Assembly: GCA_002170535.1 (NCBI GenBank)
Contig: NHDW01000008.1
Span: 180,549 to 233,642, forward strand
Length of the DNA stretch: 53,094 nt
Direction of reading: 5' to 3'
Origin: Methylococcaceae bacterium TMED69
Lineage (GTDB): Bacteria; Pseudomonadota; Gammaproteobacteria; Ga0077536
Position numbers and translations under genes: made by a program. Positions 7,295-15,670 of the stretch are shown piece by piece. The notes under the pieces are model-generated. The model did not search any database and was not told where the DNA came from. It saw nothing but the letters and a program-made list of their open reading frames with translations. Positions within the stretch are counted from its first letter, which is position 1. The number at the start of each line of letters is the position of its first letter.

Positions 7295-8101
7295 TTACGT
7301 TCCAAATGTGCCATTTTTGTATTTTTCGATCGCTTCTAAAATTTGGGATTTAGTATTCATTACAAAGGGTCCGTATTTTACAACAGGCTCTTTGAGAGGC
7401 AGAGCGCTTATCACGAGATAGCGAGCGAAGTTCTCGCAGCAAATGGTGGAATTTTTATGTAAGGATATTCCGCACCTAGCTATTAATAAACTATCATCAA
7501 TGATCAACTCCCCTTCGAAGACATACAAAAAATGTTTTTTTTCTTCGTTTAACTTCAGTCTTTGTTCACTTTGAGTTCTTTTGATATCTAGAAAATCTAG
7601 TTTAGTTGTGCCTGAATCAATAGGCCCCATTTTGTCGTTGAATCTGCCGGCAATGACTTTTGTGATCACAGAGTCTTCTTCTGCGGTTGGTATATCATTT
7701 CCTCTTATGTCTAAATATGTCAGATCACAGTATTTATCTTCAGACGGAAGGTTTACCCATAATTGGAACCCCCTCATTAAACCTTTATCTTGAGCGGGCA
7801 TTTCGGAATGGATTATTCCTTTACCCGCAGTCATCCATTGCACATCTCCCGGCCCCAGTTTACCTGAGTTGTTCAAACTGTCTTCATGATACATCGTGCC
7901 GTTAAGCATATACGTTAGAGTTTGGAAACCGCAATGAGGATGATCAGGAAATCCATTAATATAGTCCTCGGAATTTTCTGAAGAGAATTCATCCAGCATT
8001 AATAGTGGGTCATAATCTTCAATCTGTTGAGTTCTTCCAATACTCCTGAAAATTTTTACTCCGGCGCCATCAGAAGTTTCTATAGCTTTGATGAGCTGCA
8101 T
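7295..8101 (-). CDS. Pirin-family protein (possible quercetin dioxygenase)
   Basis: A 268-residue bicupin. The N-terminal cupin carries the pirin metal motif FPDHPHCGFQTLTYMLNG (H57 and H59), followed by GPGDVQWMTAGKGIIHSEMP with the third histidine and glutamate. The C-terminal half contains the second, degenerate cupin (FLYVFEGELIIDD). Pirins bind iron; some cleave quercetin, others act as redox-sensitive binding partners. The start overlaps the stop of the upstream glutathionyl-hydroquinone reductase (TGATG), so the two are translationally coupled. This pairing suggests joint handling of quinones or aromatic compounds (inference). Confidence 0.92.
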   Translation of the reverse strand: MQLIKAIETSDGAGVKIFRSIGRTQQIEDYDPLLMLDEFSSENSEDYINGFPDHPHCGFQTLTYMLNGTMYHEDSLNNSGKLGPGDVQWMTAGKGIIHSEMPAQDKGLMRGFQLWVNLPSEDKYCDLTYLDIRGNDIPTAEEDSVITKVIAGRFNDKMGPIDSGTTKLDFLDIKRTQSEQRLKLNEEKKHFLYVFEGELIIDDSLLIARCGISLHKNSTICCENFARYLVISALPLKEPVVKYGPFVMNTKSQILEAIEKYKNGTFGT

Positions 8102-9036
8102 CACACAAGAGTCCTCGCTGGACCTATAGGCACAAGTCTATATGGATTTAACGTTTCGTGACTGTAATAATAGTGGCGTTTTATATGATCTAAGTCAGTG
8201 GTTAGTTTAATCGCCGGTATTGAGTACAAATCTTGGGTGTATCGAAATAAATTTTTATAATCAACTATACGCTTATAGTTGCATTTAAAGTGCGTGTAGT
8301 AAACTTCGTCAAACCTTAACAAAGTGGGTATAAGTCGTAAATCCGCTTCGGTTAAAACGTCTCCTAAAAGAAATTGGTTTTTTGCTAGGATTGAGTCTAG
8401 TTCATCAAGAGTCTTGAATAGTAGTTTCGCTGATTTTTCGTACGTGTTTTGCGATTTGGCAAACCCACATTTGTAAACTCCATTGTTTATCCCTATGTAA
8501 ATGGTTTCATTCAGATCATCAATCTTTTCAGATAAGGTTTCCGGGTAGTAATTATCATGATTGTTTGTCAATGAATTGAATGCAGAATTCATGATTCTAA
8601 TGATTTGAGAGGACTCATTATTTACAATAGTTTCAGTGTGTTTGTCCCACAAGATCGGAACAGTAACGCTTGTGGTGATTTTTGGATCTGCTTTCTGATA
8701 AATTTGACGTAGAAATTCATAGTCGTAAATTGAATCTTTCGTTGCACCTGGAAAAGATGGATCAAATTTCCATCCATCTTCAAGCATGTCAGGATGAACA
8801 ATATCTACACTAATATGATTTTGAAGTTCTTTAAGTTCACGATAGATTAAGGCGCGGGATGCCCATGGACAAGCAAGACTAGCATAAAGATGATATCTAT
8901 CAGTTTCTGGTTTAAAAACAGCATGATTCTCAGATACTGTCTCTAGGAAGGTTCTAGGTAATCTCTTATATGCCCCAGACTCATCGCTGGTAATGATGCT
9001 TGTTTTGACCCATTCGCCGTTGATTAATTTCCCCAT
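8101..9036 (-). CDS. Glutathionyl-hydroquinone reductase (Xi-class GST, YqjG-like)
   Basis: A 311-residue member of the Xi/omega glutathione transferases. It has the N-terminal GEWV and GAYKRLPRTF segments, the catalytic LYASLACPWASRALI block (CPWA, Cys about residue 57), NNESSQIIRIMNSAFN in the glutathione-binding domain, and a C-terminal helical domain with LLGDVLTEADLRLIPTLLRFD. Such enzymes reduce glutathionyl-hydroquinones using glutathione. An AAGGA sequence lies upstream of the ATG. It is the first gene of a two-gene unit with pirin. Confidence 0.93.
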   Translation of the reverse strand: MGKLINGEWVKTSIITSDESGAYKRLPRTFLETVSENHAVFKPETDRYHLYASLACPWASRALIYRELKELQNHISVDIVHPDMLEDGWKFDPSFPGATKDSIYDYEFLRQIYQKADPKITTSVTVPILWDKHTETIVNNESSQIIRIMNSAFNSLTNNHDNYYPETLSEKIDDLNETIYIGINNGVYKCGFAKSQNTYEKSAKLLFKTLDELDSILAKNQFLLGDVLTEADLRLIPTLLRFDEVYYTHFKCNYKRIVDYKNLFRYTQDLYSIPAIKLTTDLDHIKRHYYYSHETLNPYRLVPIGPARTLV

Positions 9037-9181
9037 ATCTCATCAAGTCCTTTGATTCACTTCAAAAAACTATATCAGATTTTGATGGTGTTATCCTACT
9101 AAATTAAGGCCAAGAATTTGTCTTTTATTTATTGTATTCTATAGTTCTGAAGACTAATAATTTTTGAATAAAAGGGTAATG

Positions 9182-9463
9182 ATGATTATAGATATAATTC
9201 CGGTAGCTAACGATTTATTCGAGGTTACAGTTCATTCAAAAACAAAATCCATACATTCTGTAACTTTGTCGGACGAATATGCAAATAAACTAGTAGCTGA
9301 TAAATTTACTAAAAATCAATTAGTTCGATTTAGTTTTGAATTTTTGTTAGAAAGAGAACCGAATACATCTATATTGAAGTCCTTCGATTTGCGTGAGATT
9401 ACAAATTTTTTTCCCGAGTTTCAGTCATCCGTCAAAAGTTTGGTCAAAAGTTCCACAAGTTAA
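9182..9463 (+). CDS. Conserved hypothetical protein, ~93 aa
   Basis: Small soluble protein with alternating strands (IIPVANDLFEVTVHSKTKS, HSVTLSDEYANKLV) and a conserved-looking motif FEFLLEREPNTSILKSFDLREI. That motif is familiar from uncharacterised proteins of marine gammaproteobacteria. No function can be assigned. AAAGGG lies 5 nt before the ATG at 9182, favouring that start over the TTG at 9164 or the ATG at 9179. It stands alone. Confidence 0.7.
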   Translation: MIIDIIPVANDLFEVTVHSKTKSIHSVTLSDEYANKLVADKFTKNQLVRFSFEFLLEREPNTSILKSFDLREITNFFPEFQSSVKSLVKSSTS

Positions 9464-9603
9464 ATGTAATCTATTAGTATAGTGCTTGCTCGTGATAAGC
9501 GATCGTTTTTTTTAATTAGATGGTTTAAAAAGGCTATATTTGAAAAGAAAGAAGTGCATAAGATGGAAGTTAAAAGTATCACATAGTAGCAAAGTAATTT
9601 GTT

Positions 9604-9783
9604 ATGAGAAAGCGAATTAAATTATGTTTCGAGTGCCAAAAAGAATTTGTCATTCTATACCGCTGTAGAATACTTGGACTTACAAGTTGGATCTTTCTAT
9701 GCCCTTCTTGTCTCAAGATATTCAAATTAAAAGGAGGGAATAAATATTGCTACGGTGGCACGTGGAAGGCGTCTAAAGACTAG
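9604..9783 (+). CDS. Small zinc-ribbon-like protein, 59 aa
   Basis: A 59-residue frame from the ATG at 9604 to a TAG at 9781. It has CFEC near the N-terminus (C8, C11) and CPSC in the middle (C33, C36), with W29-I-F-L before the second pair. Two CxxC pairs about 22 residues apart are the signature of a structural zinc ribbon. The YCYGGTWK ending also looks conserved. Likely a small nucleic-acid or protein-binding factor; function unknown. The codon content and intact cysteine pairs make a chance frame unlikely. Confidence 0.7.
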   Translation: MRKRIKLCFECQKEFVILYRCRILGLTSWIFLCPSCLKIFKLKGGNKYCYGGTWKASKD

Positions 9784-9812
9784 TTTTAATTGGGATGTAT
9801 GTCAATTTGAAA

Positions 9813-10403
9813 CTAGCTCAATTGTTCTATTATATCGCCAAGGCATTTGAAGGAAAAATTGGCAAGACTACAGTTGTCAGTCTCGTTTACATAAATAGTA
9901 TTTATCCCTGCGTTTTGCCCCGATTCGATATCGAGATAGAAGTCTCCGACAATAACGCAATCATCTTTATTTTCTCTCCATTTGCTTAAAATAAGGTTGA
10001 TTCCATCAGAAGAGGGTTTGGGAGTTGCTTCTCTTCTGCCAATTATCGTGTCCCAACTAAAATAAGCTGAAAGTGCAATTTGTTCTAGAGTTCTAATAGC
10101 ATTTTCTTTTGTGTTTCTGGTCAATATTGCGAGAAGAAAGTTTTTTGATTGAAGTAAAGAAAGAAGCTCGGCTGCTCCTGGCGCAATTTTCGTTTCAGAT
10201 ATCATTTCATGCTCTAATACTGCAAGCTTCTCTTGTAACTCATGTGCGACTGTGGCTGGTAGTTGTTTTAAGTGATCAAGGATAAGGATGTTTTTGGGTA
10301 TATTTAATTCGTTTCTGATTCTGTCAAAATCAATGTTATTTTGAGTGAGTGTTCCGTCCAGATCAAAGATCCATTTAGAGAATTTCTTCATAAATATAAT
10401 CAT
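9813..10403 (-). CDS. HAD-superfamily phosphatase
   Basis: About 196 residues with all four HAD motifs in order. Motif I is FDLDGTLT with the nucleophile Asp near residue 14, motif II is AILTRNT near 112-118, a lysine lies in EATPKPSSDG, and motif IV is VIVGDFYLDIESGQNAG. A helical cap lies between motifs I and II. It resembles phosphoglycolate phosphatase-like and other small-metabolite phosphatases; the substrate is not deducible. The ATGs at 10403 and 10391 are both possible starts and neither has a ribosome-binding site. Confidence 0.88.
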   Translation of the reverse strand: MIIFMKKFSKWIFDLDGTLTQNNIDFDRIRNELNIPKNILILDHLKQLPATVAHELQEKLAVLEHEMISETKIAPGAAELLSLLQSKNFLLAILTRNTKENAIRTLEQIALSAYFSWDTIIGRREATPKPSSDGINLILSKWRENKDDCVIVGDFYLDIESGQNAGINTIYVNETDNCSLANFSFKCLGDIIEQLS

Positions 10404-10485
10404 ATCAAATTATATAGTTTTTTATGAAATTTTAATGATAAAATAGAAATTCATATGGGCTCTGCAAGCCTCTAGGGGATCGGTT

Positions 10486-11469
10486 ATGAAATTCGGGGTA
10501 TTTTTATCAGACGGGGATATCGTTGATGGCGATATAAAAAAAGCAATCCAGCGTTCTATTGAACTTGAGGAGGCCGGATATTATTCAGTTTCACTGAATG
10601 ATCATTTTTACTCACCTTTAGGGAATCCGCAATCCAATCAATTAGAATGCCTCACTGCTTATGCTGCAATTGCGCAAGCTACAAAAACAATCAAGCTCGT
10701 ACCAGCGGTGATCTCTGCTTCTTTTAGGCCTCCCGCTATCTTGGCTAAAATGATAGCGATGATTGACCAAATCTCCGGAGGACGATTTATCACTGGGCTT
10801 GGAGCCGGGTGGCAAGATAAAGAATATATTGCCCATGGCTATGAATTCCCTCCATTAAAAACAAGGTTAGAGCAGCTAGAAGAGACTATCCAGGTTATTA
10901 ACGAGATGAGTAGCAAAACAGTCCCGTCTTTCAAAGGAAAACACTTTAAAATAAATCATGCTTATAATAATCCAAGGCCAGTCCAAACTAAAATACCGCT
11001 GATGTTGGGTGGTTCAGGGACCGGTTTGCTTAAGATAGCAGCCCGAGAAGCAGATATCTTAAATATCATTCCACCTACCGGAAATGGAAAGGATTTCATA
11101 AACGACAAAGAAGCTACCCTTAAGTTTACAATGAACGTACTTAAGGAACGAATTGATATACTTCATAGTATGTTAACAAAAGAGGGAAGGGACATTTCAG
11201 AAATTGAGATAGGGGGGCTCATGCTTTTAGGCATATCAAAAAAAAGAAACGACCCAGAATTGGTTGAACTTTCAAAACAGTTAGGGTTTGATGACTTGAA
11301 AAGTGCGCAGCGAGCGCCTGTAGCACTGTTAGGTACGCCAGAAGAGGTGTTGGAGGAGATTCATAACCGACATAGAGACACGGGAATGTCTTATTTTATT
11401 TTTGTTAATGGTACCAAACTGACTGAACAACTTTTTGTAAATGAAGTTATGCCTAGCCTATCAGAATAG
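10486..11469 (+). CDS. Luciferase-like flavin/F420-type monooxygenase
   Basis: A 327-residue LLM-class TIM-barrel protein. Family features are MKFGVFLSDG, EEAGYYSVSLNDHFYSP, KLVPAVISASFRPPAILAKMIAMIDQISGGRFITGLGAGW, and the HYKGKHF-like FKGKHFKINHAYNNPRPVQ segment followed by IPLMLGGSG. The TGL-G-A-G-W phrase is strongly conserved in this superfamily. Substrate is unknown; the cofactor could be reduced FMN or F420, and FMN is more likely in a gammaproteobacterium. The GGGGAT sequence just before the ATG is a good ribosome-binding site. Monocistronic. Confidence 0.92.
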   Translation: MKFGVFLSDGDIVDGDIKKAIQRSIELEEAGYYSVSLNDHFYSPLGNPQSNQLECLTAYAAIAQATKTIKLVPAVISASFRPPAILAKMIAMIDQISGGRFITGLGAGWQDKEYIAHGYEFPPLKTRLEQLEETIQVINEMSSKTVPSFKGKHFKINHAYNNPRPVQTKIPLMLGGSGTGLLKIAAREADILNIIPPTGNGKDFINDKEATLKFTMNVLKERIDILHSMLTKEGRDISEIEIGGLMLLGISKKRNDPELVELSKQLGFDDLKSAQRAPVALLGTPEEVLEEIHNRHRDTGMSYFIFVNGTKLTEQLFVNEVMPSLSE

Positions 11470-11512
11470 TAACTGTTGCTAAGACAAATAAAAAAATCTC
11501 AATTTTTAGTTT

Positions 11513-11887
11513 TTATTTCATAACTGACATTTCGATAGAGGATAAGTTATGAACGACCACGGTGTTGAGATTAATCATTTTGGCTACATTTGGTCTATAT
11601 TCCTCTTGCCACTCGGTACTTTCATAAACTCGTTTATATAGTTTTTCTTTGTGCGCTAAATTTTCGAATCTTCTAATCCAAGTAAATAAATTAGGATTGT
11701 CTACCGTATTCATGACTCTTTCTTTATTTACCTCTGAAAAATGATCAGTACTAAGAACATCAAACGCCCCATGAATGATCATTCCCTTTTGTGTCTGAAA
11801 GGGAATGATTTTGTCGTTAAAATACTTTATCCATTCGTCTTTTTTACCTTCAAAAATCTCATAAACTCTCAATTCGAAAAATGCCAT
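11513..11887 (-). CDS. NIPSNAP-family protein
   Basis: A 124-residue protein beginning MAFFELRVYEIFEGKKDEWIKYF and containing IIHGAFDVL, NPNLFTWIRRFENLAHKEKLYKRVYESTEWQEE. This is the typical NIPSNAP ferredoxin-like fold with its L-R-x-Y and FVWLRxF-like motifs. Function is not established in bacteria. The ATG at 11887 is chosen because the family begins right there; the leftward extension is unrelated. It converges with the monooxygenase at 11469 and has its own promoter region shared with the divergent gene at 12024. Confidence 0.87.
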   Translation of the reverse strand: MAFFELRVYEIFEGKKDEWIKYFNDKIIPFQTQKGMIIHGAFDVLSTDHFSEVNKERVMNTVDNPNLFTWIRRFENLAHKEKLYKRVYESTEWQEEYRPNVAKMINLNTVVVHNLSSIEMSVMK

Positions 11888-12023
11888 CGTTATAATTGAC
11901 TCCATTTTAGTTTTTACGATTATGGCATATAAACAATAGTTTAACATCAAGGTACTCTATTTAATCGGGCAATATGATTATAGAGTTTTATGATCCAAAA
12001 TAATTAAATTGCGTATCGATCCT

Positions 12024-12419
12024 ATGGATACTTTTTTTGATAATCTTCAAAATCTTGGCTGTGGTTTAATAAGCGGATTTATACTCTTCCAATCGGCAAT
12101 AGTAGCTCCTACAATCTTTCAAACCTTACCCGAAAATCAAGCAGGCCCATTCCTGCGTAGTTTATTTCCCAAGCTTTTTAAGCTTTGTGCGACTCTGATG
12201 GGTTTGAATGCATTGATAGCAATTTATTTTGGCGATCTAGTTCCCATCTTTGGATTTATCATGGGGATTCTTTTAATGATCTTTTGTTTGCTTTTGGTGC
12301 CAAAAATAAATACCGCACGTGACCAGCGTAATGAATCGGCCTTTAAGCGCCTACATCTAACTACAGTCTTATCGACTGTAATAGTTCTATTAATGAATCT
12401 TTGGTTTTCTCTGTTTTAA
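12024..12419 (+). CDS. DUF4149/TMEM205-like membrane protein
   Basis: About 131 residues with four predicted membrane helices (roughly residues 12-32, 52-70, 76-95 and 112-130). The conserved features are Q-S-A-I-V-A-P-T-I-F in the first helix and a Q-A-G-P-F-L-R-x-L-F-P segment after it, as in DUF4149 proteins. Function unknown. The ATG at 12024 gives a family-like start; a TTG at 12009 is the alternative. No Shine-Dalgarno sequence is evident. The photolyase-like gene follows 12 bp downstream on the same strand. Confidence 0.75.
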   Translation: MDTFFDNLQNLGCGLISGFILFQSAIVAPTIFQTLPENQAGPFLRSLFPKLFKLCATLMGLNALIAIYFGDLVPIFGFIMGILLMIFCLLLVPKINTARDQRNESAFKRLHLTTVLSTVIVLLMNLWFSLF

Positions 12420-12431
12420 ATCTTTCATTCG

Positions 12432-13589
12432 ATGGGAAATTTTAGAAATCCGGAAACGGATCTACACCAAACAGCTGACCTGGCAGTTGAGTCTTTTTTA
12501 GAAAACGGTATTGCTAACTATACTAAGATGAGAAACTTTGACTTTGGCAGGGGTAAGCATCGAGCAGTTTCACAACTTTCCCTGTATATCAGTCACGGAG
12601 TAATTAATGAATTTGATTTAGTAAAACGAGTTTTAGATCGGTATTCAATCGAACTAGTTGAAAAATACATTCAAGAGTTATTCTGGCGGGTTTATTGGAA
12701 AGGTTGGCTTGAACATCGTCATAGTGTTTATCGCGATCTTGCTCATGACCAGACCGCTAGCAACATTGGCTACGCAAGAGCAATCACTGGTCAAACAGGA
12801 ATTGAGTGTTTTGATGATTGGGTTGATGAGCTAAAATCCGATAATTATCTGCACAATCATTCAAGGATGTGGTTTGCTAGTATCTGGATTTTTACACTTA
12901 AGTTACCTTGGCAGCTTGGTGCAAAGTTTTTCCAAGAGCATTTATACGACGGTGATCCAGCTTCTAATACACTTAGTTGGAGATGGGTTGCAGGTTTACA
13001 AACACAAGGAAAAAATTATCTAGCAAGGTCAACGAATATTCAAAAATTTACTCAAGGAAGGTATGGGGATACAAGTCTGAATGAATCTGCAGCGAGTCTC
13101 GTTGAAAGGGGTGGATATGAAATCGAGACGCCTTTATTTCCTGAAAAAAACAATCCAAATAATAAAAAGTTGTTGGTATTTGACAATCAATTGTCAATTA
13201 ATTCTGAATTCATCATTAAAGGTGATTATGAAGAAATCCTAGTACTTGTTCTCGATAATAATAATAGGCTAATTCAAGTTGATGATAAGGTTATCAACTT
13301 TAAAAGAAAACTGGCGGAAAGTTTTTGTAACCATGTAAAAAGCTCAATACTAATAGACCCAAAGTTATTAGGGGCATATTTAAGTGGTAGCGAAGAGATC
13401 GACGTTCTCTATCCTACCGTTGGAGACAATTTATATTTTATTAATAACCTTGCTCAAGGTGAGGGTTTTACTACAAATTTTCTAGTGCGTAAACTAGATC
13501 GTTTTTGCTGGAATTTTGCTAAAAAAGGCTTTTTCAGTTTTAAAAAAAACATCCCCTCAATAATAGACAAACTGTATTTAGCTAACTAG
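12432..13589 (+). CDS. Photolyase/cryptochrome FAD-binding domain protein with unusual domain order
   Basis: A 385-residue protein whose first ~215 residues are the helical FAD-binding domain of photolyases. It has YTKMRNFDF, SQLSLYISHGVI, ELFWRVYW, HNHSRMWFASIWIF (residues 141-154) and DGDPASNTLSWRWVAGLQ (173-190). Canonical photolyases place an antenna-binding alpha/beta domain before this; here it is absent. Instead residues ~245-385 follow with KLLVFDNQLSINSEF and EEILVLVLD, which resembles the first strand and loop of the photolyase N-terminal domain (WFRRDLRLHD-like). This suggests a permuted arrangement. DNA repair or blue-light sensing are possible roles, but neither is proven. It follows the DUF4149-like gene by 12 bp. 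Confidence 0.8.
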   Translation: MGNFRNPETDLHQTADLAVESFLENGIANYTKMRNFDFGRGKHRAVSQLSLYISHGVINEFDLVKRVLDRYSIELVEKYIQELFWRVYWKGWLEHRHSVYRDLAHDQTASNIGYARAITGQTGIECFDDWVDELKSDNYLHNHSRMWFASIWIFTLKLPWQLGAKFFQEHLYDGDPASNTLSWRWVAGLQTQGKNYLARSTNIQKFTQGRYGDTSLNESAASLVERGGYEIETPLFPEKNNPNNKKLLVFDNQLSINSEFIIKGDYEEILVLVLDNNNRLIQVDDKVINFKRKLAESFCNHVKSSILIDPKLLGAYLSGSEEIDVLYPTVGDNLYFINNLAQGEGFTTNFLVRKLDRFCWNFAKKGFFSFKKNIPSIIDKLYLAN

Positions 13590-13643
13590 TGTTTGGTCGA
13601 TTTATTCGATAAACTAATATTTTTCTAAAGAGGTCGCAGTCTT

Positions 13644-13946
13644 ATGTACATAGCTTTAAACCGATTCAAAGTAAAGCATGGGATGGAGCAAGAATTTGAA
13701 AAAGTATGGAGAAATCGCGAAACGCACCTTGATGAGGTACCAGGGTTTTGTAAATTTAATCTTATAAAAGGGCCTAAGCATGACGACCACTGTATTTACG
13801 CTAGCCATAGTTTGTGGGAGTCGGAAAAACTTTTTATTGCATGGACAAAATCTGAGAATTTTCGCCAAGCTCATAAAAATGCGGGAAAATCAAAGGAATT
13901 TTATTTAGGTCATCCCGTTTTTGAAGGATTTGAAGTTATTATCTGA
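13644..13946 (+). CDS. Antibiotic-biosynthesis-monooxygenase (ABM/HmoA-like) protein
   Basis: A 100-residue ferredoxin-like protein. It starts MYIALNRFKVKHGMEQEFEKVWRNRETHLDEVPGF and ends FYLGHPVFEGFEVII. This is the ABM family, closest in pattern to bacterial heme-degrading monooxygenase-like proteins (W-R-N-R-E-x-H-L, SHSLWES, FRQAH). It may degrade heme or oxidise a small quinol, but the sequence alone does not separate these. AGAGG lies upstream of the ATG. Its TGA overlaps the ATG of the MaoC gene. Confidence 0.88.
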   Translation: MYIALNRFKVKHGMEQEFEKVWRNRETHLDEVPGFCKFNLIKGPKHDDHCIYASHSLWESEKLFIAWTKSENFRQAHKNAGKSKEFYLGHPVFEGFEVII

Positions 13947-14428
13947 TGGAACAGTCCACAAAAGCTTTGCCGGGATCGTTTTTTTTCGACGATTTTCACG
14001 TTTCAATGGTATTTGATGCTGCCCCTGTCCTTATTACTGAAATTGAAATAGTTGAGTTTGCAAAAAAATATGACCCACAGCCATTTCATATAGATTCAAA
14101 AGCTGCTGCCAATGGTCATTTCGGCTCAATCATCGCAAGTGGTTTTATGACTGTCGCAAAGGCATTCACACAGTTTCTCGAACTCGGTCTGATAAAAGAG
14201 TCAAGTATGGGTGGCTGGGGTATTGATGAATTGAGATGGTTCAAGCCAGTTTTCCCAAATGACGTGCTTTCAACGCGTATTGAAGTATTTGATAAAAAAG
14301 TTTCTTCTAAAGGTTTTAAAAGAGGCACTATTAGATTTAAAATTATCGTAAAGAATCAAGTTAACGACAAGGTTCTTCAGTTCATTAGTAATACAATTAT
14401 TCGACAAAGAGTTGATAAAAAGAGCTAA
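13946..14428 (+). CDS. MaoC-like (R)-specific enoyl-CoA hydratase
   Basis: A 160-residue hot-dog-fold protein. The catalytic Asp-His motif is in EFAKKYDPQPFHIDSKAAA (D47 and H52), followed by FGSIIASGFMTVA and the G-W-G-I-D-E-L-R-W-F-K-P-V-F-P-N-D segment. Members hydrate trans-2-enoyl-CoA to (R)-3-hydroxyacyl-CoA. It could supply monomers or act in lipid catabolism. Start overlaps the previous stop by one base, so it is coupled to the ABM gene, and a membrane protein follows 14 bp later. Confidence 0.88.
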   Translation: MEQSTKALPGSFFFDDFHVSMVFDAAPVLITEIEIVEFAKKYDPQPFHIDSKAAANGHFGSIIASGFMTVAKAFTQFLELGLIKESSMGGWGIDELRWFKPVFPNDVLSTRIEVFDKKVSSKGFKRGTIRFKIIVKNQVNDKVLQFISNTIIRQRVDKKS

Positions 14429-14442
14429 GGGAGGATTTGAAT

Positions 14443-14835
14443 TTGGCTTTAAATCACACCTTTGCTTTTTCTATCCCAGGGTTACTTCTTCTATTGGTTT
14501 TTTTTCTTCCCGTTATCTTGGGGGTGATGCTTTTAGGGTGGCAAAAAAGTGTTCGTATTTTGCACCAAGAATCTGGTCTTTCTGGGCATTGTTATTTTGG
14601 TTATTCGTGGACATATTTTTTATTTGGGTTTTTCGTTCCAGTATTTCGCGGAGAGATTCTAATCGGTCTTCTGCACTTTTTTCTTTCAGTGATAACTTTC
14701 GGTATTTTTCAAATTATCATGCCCTTCTTATATAACAAACAGTATTCAGTGAGAAAACTTACCGGAGGCTGGGTGTTAAACGATGACTACGAGAAGAATC
14801 TTGTCGCAAAACAAAAATTTGGTTTTAGTAAGTAA
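14443..14835 (+). CDS. Membrane protein, 130 aa, unknown function
   Basis: This protein has an N-terminal membrane helix (about residues 8-30), then a YSWTYFLFGFFVPVFRGE motif, a second helix pair (LHFFLSVITFGIFQIIMPF) and a short charged tail. The W-T-Y-F-x-F-G-F-F-V-P segment recalls small DUF2628-like proteins. The TTG at 14443 is the preferred start because GGGAGGA lies 7 nt upstream, while the TTG at 14437 is only 1 nt from it. It is the third gene of the ABM–MaoC run and converges with blh. Confidence 0.7.
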   Translation: MALNHTFAFSIPGLLLLLVFFLPVILGVMLLGWQKSVRILHQESGLSGHCYFGYSWTYFLFGFFVPVFRGEILIGLLHFFLSVITFGIFQIIMPFLYNKQYSVRKLTGGWVLNDDYEKNLVAKQKFGFSK

Positions 14836-14845
14836 TGATATAATG

Positions 14846-15670
14846 CTAGGATTGGCGCCTATGAAAAATATTATCGATAAAGATCATATGGGGCACTGTT
14901 AAAGATGCCAGTAAGATAAAAACCGTTCTTGTTAAAGAGTCATTAAATTCAAAATCTTTATAAAAGCTGTAATAAAGTACTAAGCTAGCAACGATTATCA
15001 TGGTAGCGATAAAAAAAGGAATAGTTTTATATATAATGTCGTGAAACTCGTTGCTTGATAGGCAAATGGCTTTAATTGAATTCAGATGGCGTATCGTGTG
15101 AATACCACAAAAATAAAAGGTAAAAAAAATTATTGGGTCTAATAGAAAGCAGCTTATAGTGAGAAGTATAATTTCGTATAGAGGAAATCTTTTTAAAGAG
15201 CACTGAAAAGCTACCAAGCTAAACAGTAGTAAACTAATACACCAAAGCAGAAAAGCGGCCAAAAAAAATGAATAAAAAAAGTATTCAGATCCTCCTAGTA
15301 TGGAGAATATAAAGAATGTTTTTTCCGGATGAAATATAGGGGTTATTATAGTTACCAAACCTCCATGGGAAAAACTTATTATTAATTTTTCAAAATTATT
15401 TAGATTGAAATCTGGGAAATTGCTCCTTAAGTCGCTGAGCCCAAAATGCACAAGACTTATAATTAGAAATATCGATAGTCCGATGTTTGGAAAATACGCC
15501 CAAAAAATCCAAAAGCCAATACCGGCAAAAACGTATAACAAGAGCTGAAGGTTTTGGTTGATCTGGATACTATTTACTTTATTTAGTAAGGGGCCATCGA
15601 TTGCTCCATGGGGTAATCCAATTAATATAATCAGGGCAAGACAAATCGTATCAATCGATGTCAGTTCCAT
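14846..15670 (-). CDS. blh: Blh/Brp beta-carotene 15,15'-dioxygenase
   Basis: A 274-residue integral membrane protein with about eight hydrophobic helices. It carries the Blh signature histidines in GLPHGAIDGP, LVHFGLSDL, SHGG and GIHTIRHLNS. These residues are thought to hold the iron that splits beta-carotene into two retinals. Last gene of the proteorhodopsin operon, with its start overlapping crtY by 20 bp. Retinal produced here is the chromophore of the pump encoded at the front of the operon. Confidence 0.95.
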   Translation of the reverse strand: MELTSIDTICLALIILIGLPHGAIDGPLLNKVNSIQINQNLQLLLYVFAGIGFWIFWAYFPNIGLSIFLIISLVHFGLSDLRSNFPDFNLNNFEKLIISFSHGGLVTIITPIFHPEKTFFIFSILGGSEYFFYSFFLAAFLLWCISLLLFSLVAFQCSLKRFPLYEIILLTISCFLLDPIIFFTFYFCGIHTIRHLNSIKAICLSSNEFHDIIYKTIPFFIATMIIVASLVLYYSFYKDFEFNDSLTRTVFILLASLTVPHMIFIDNIFHRRQS

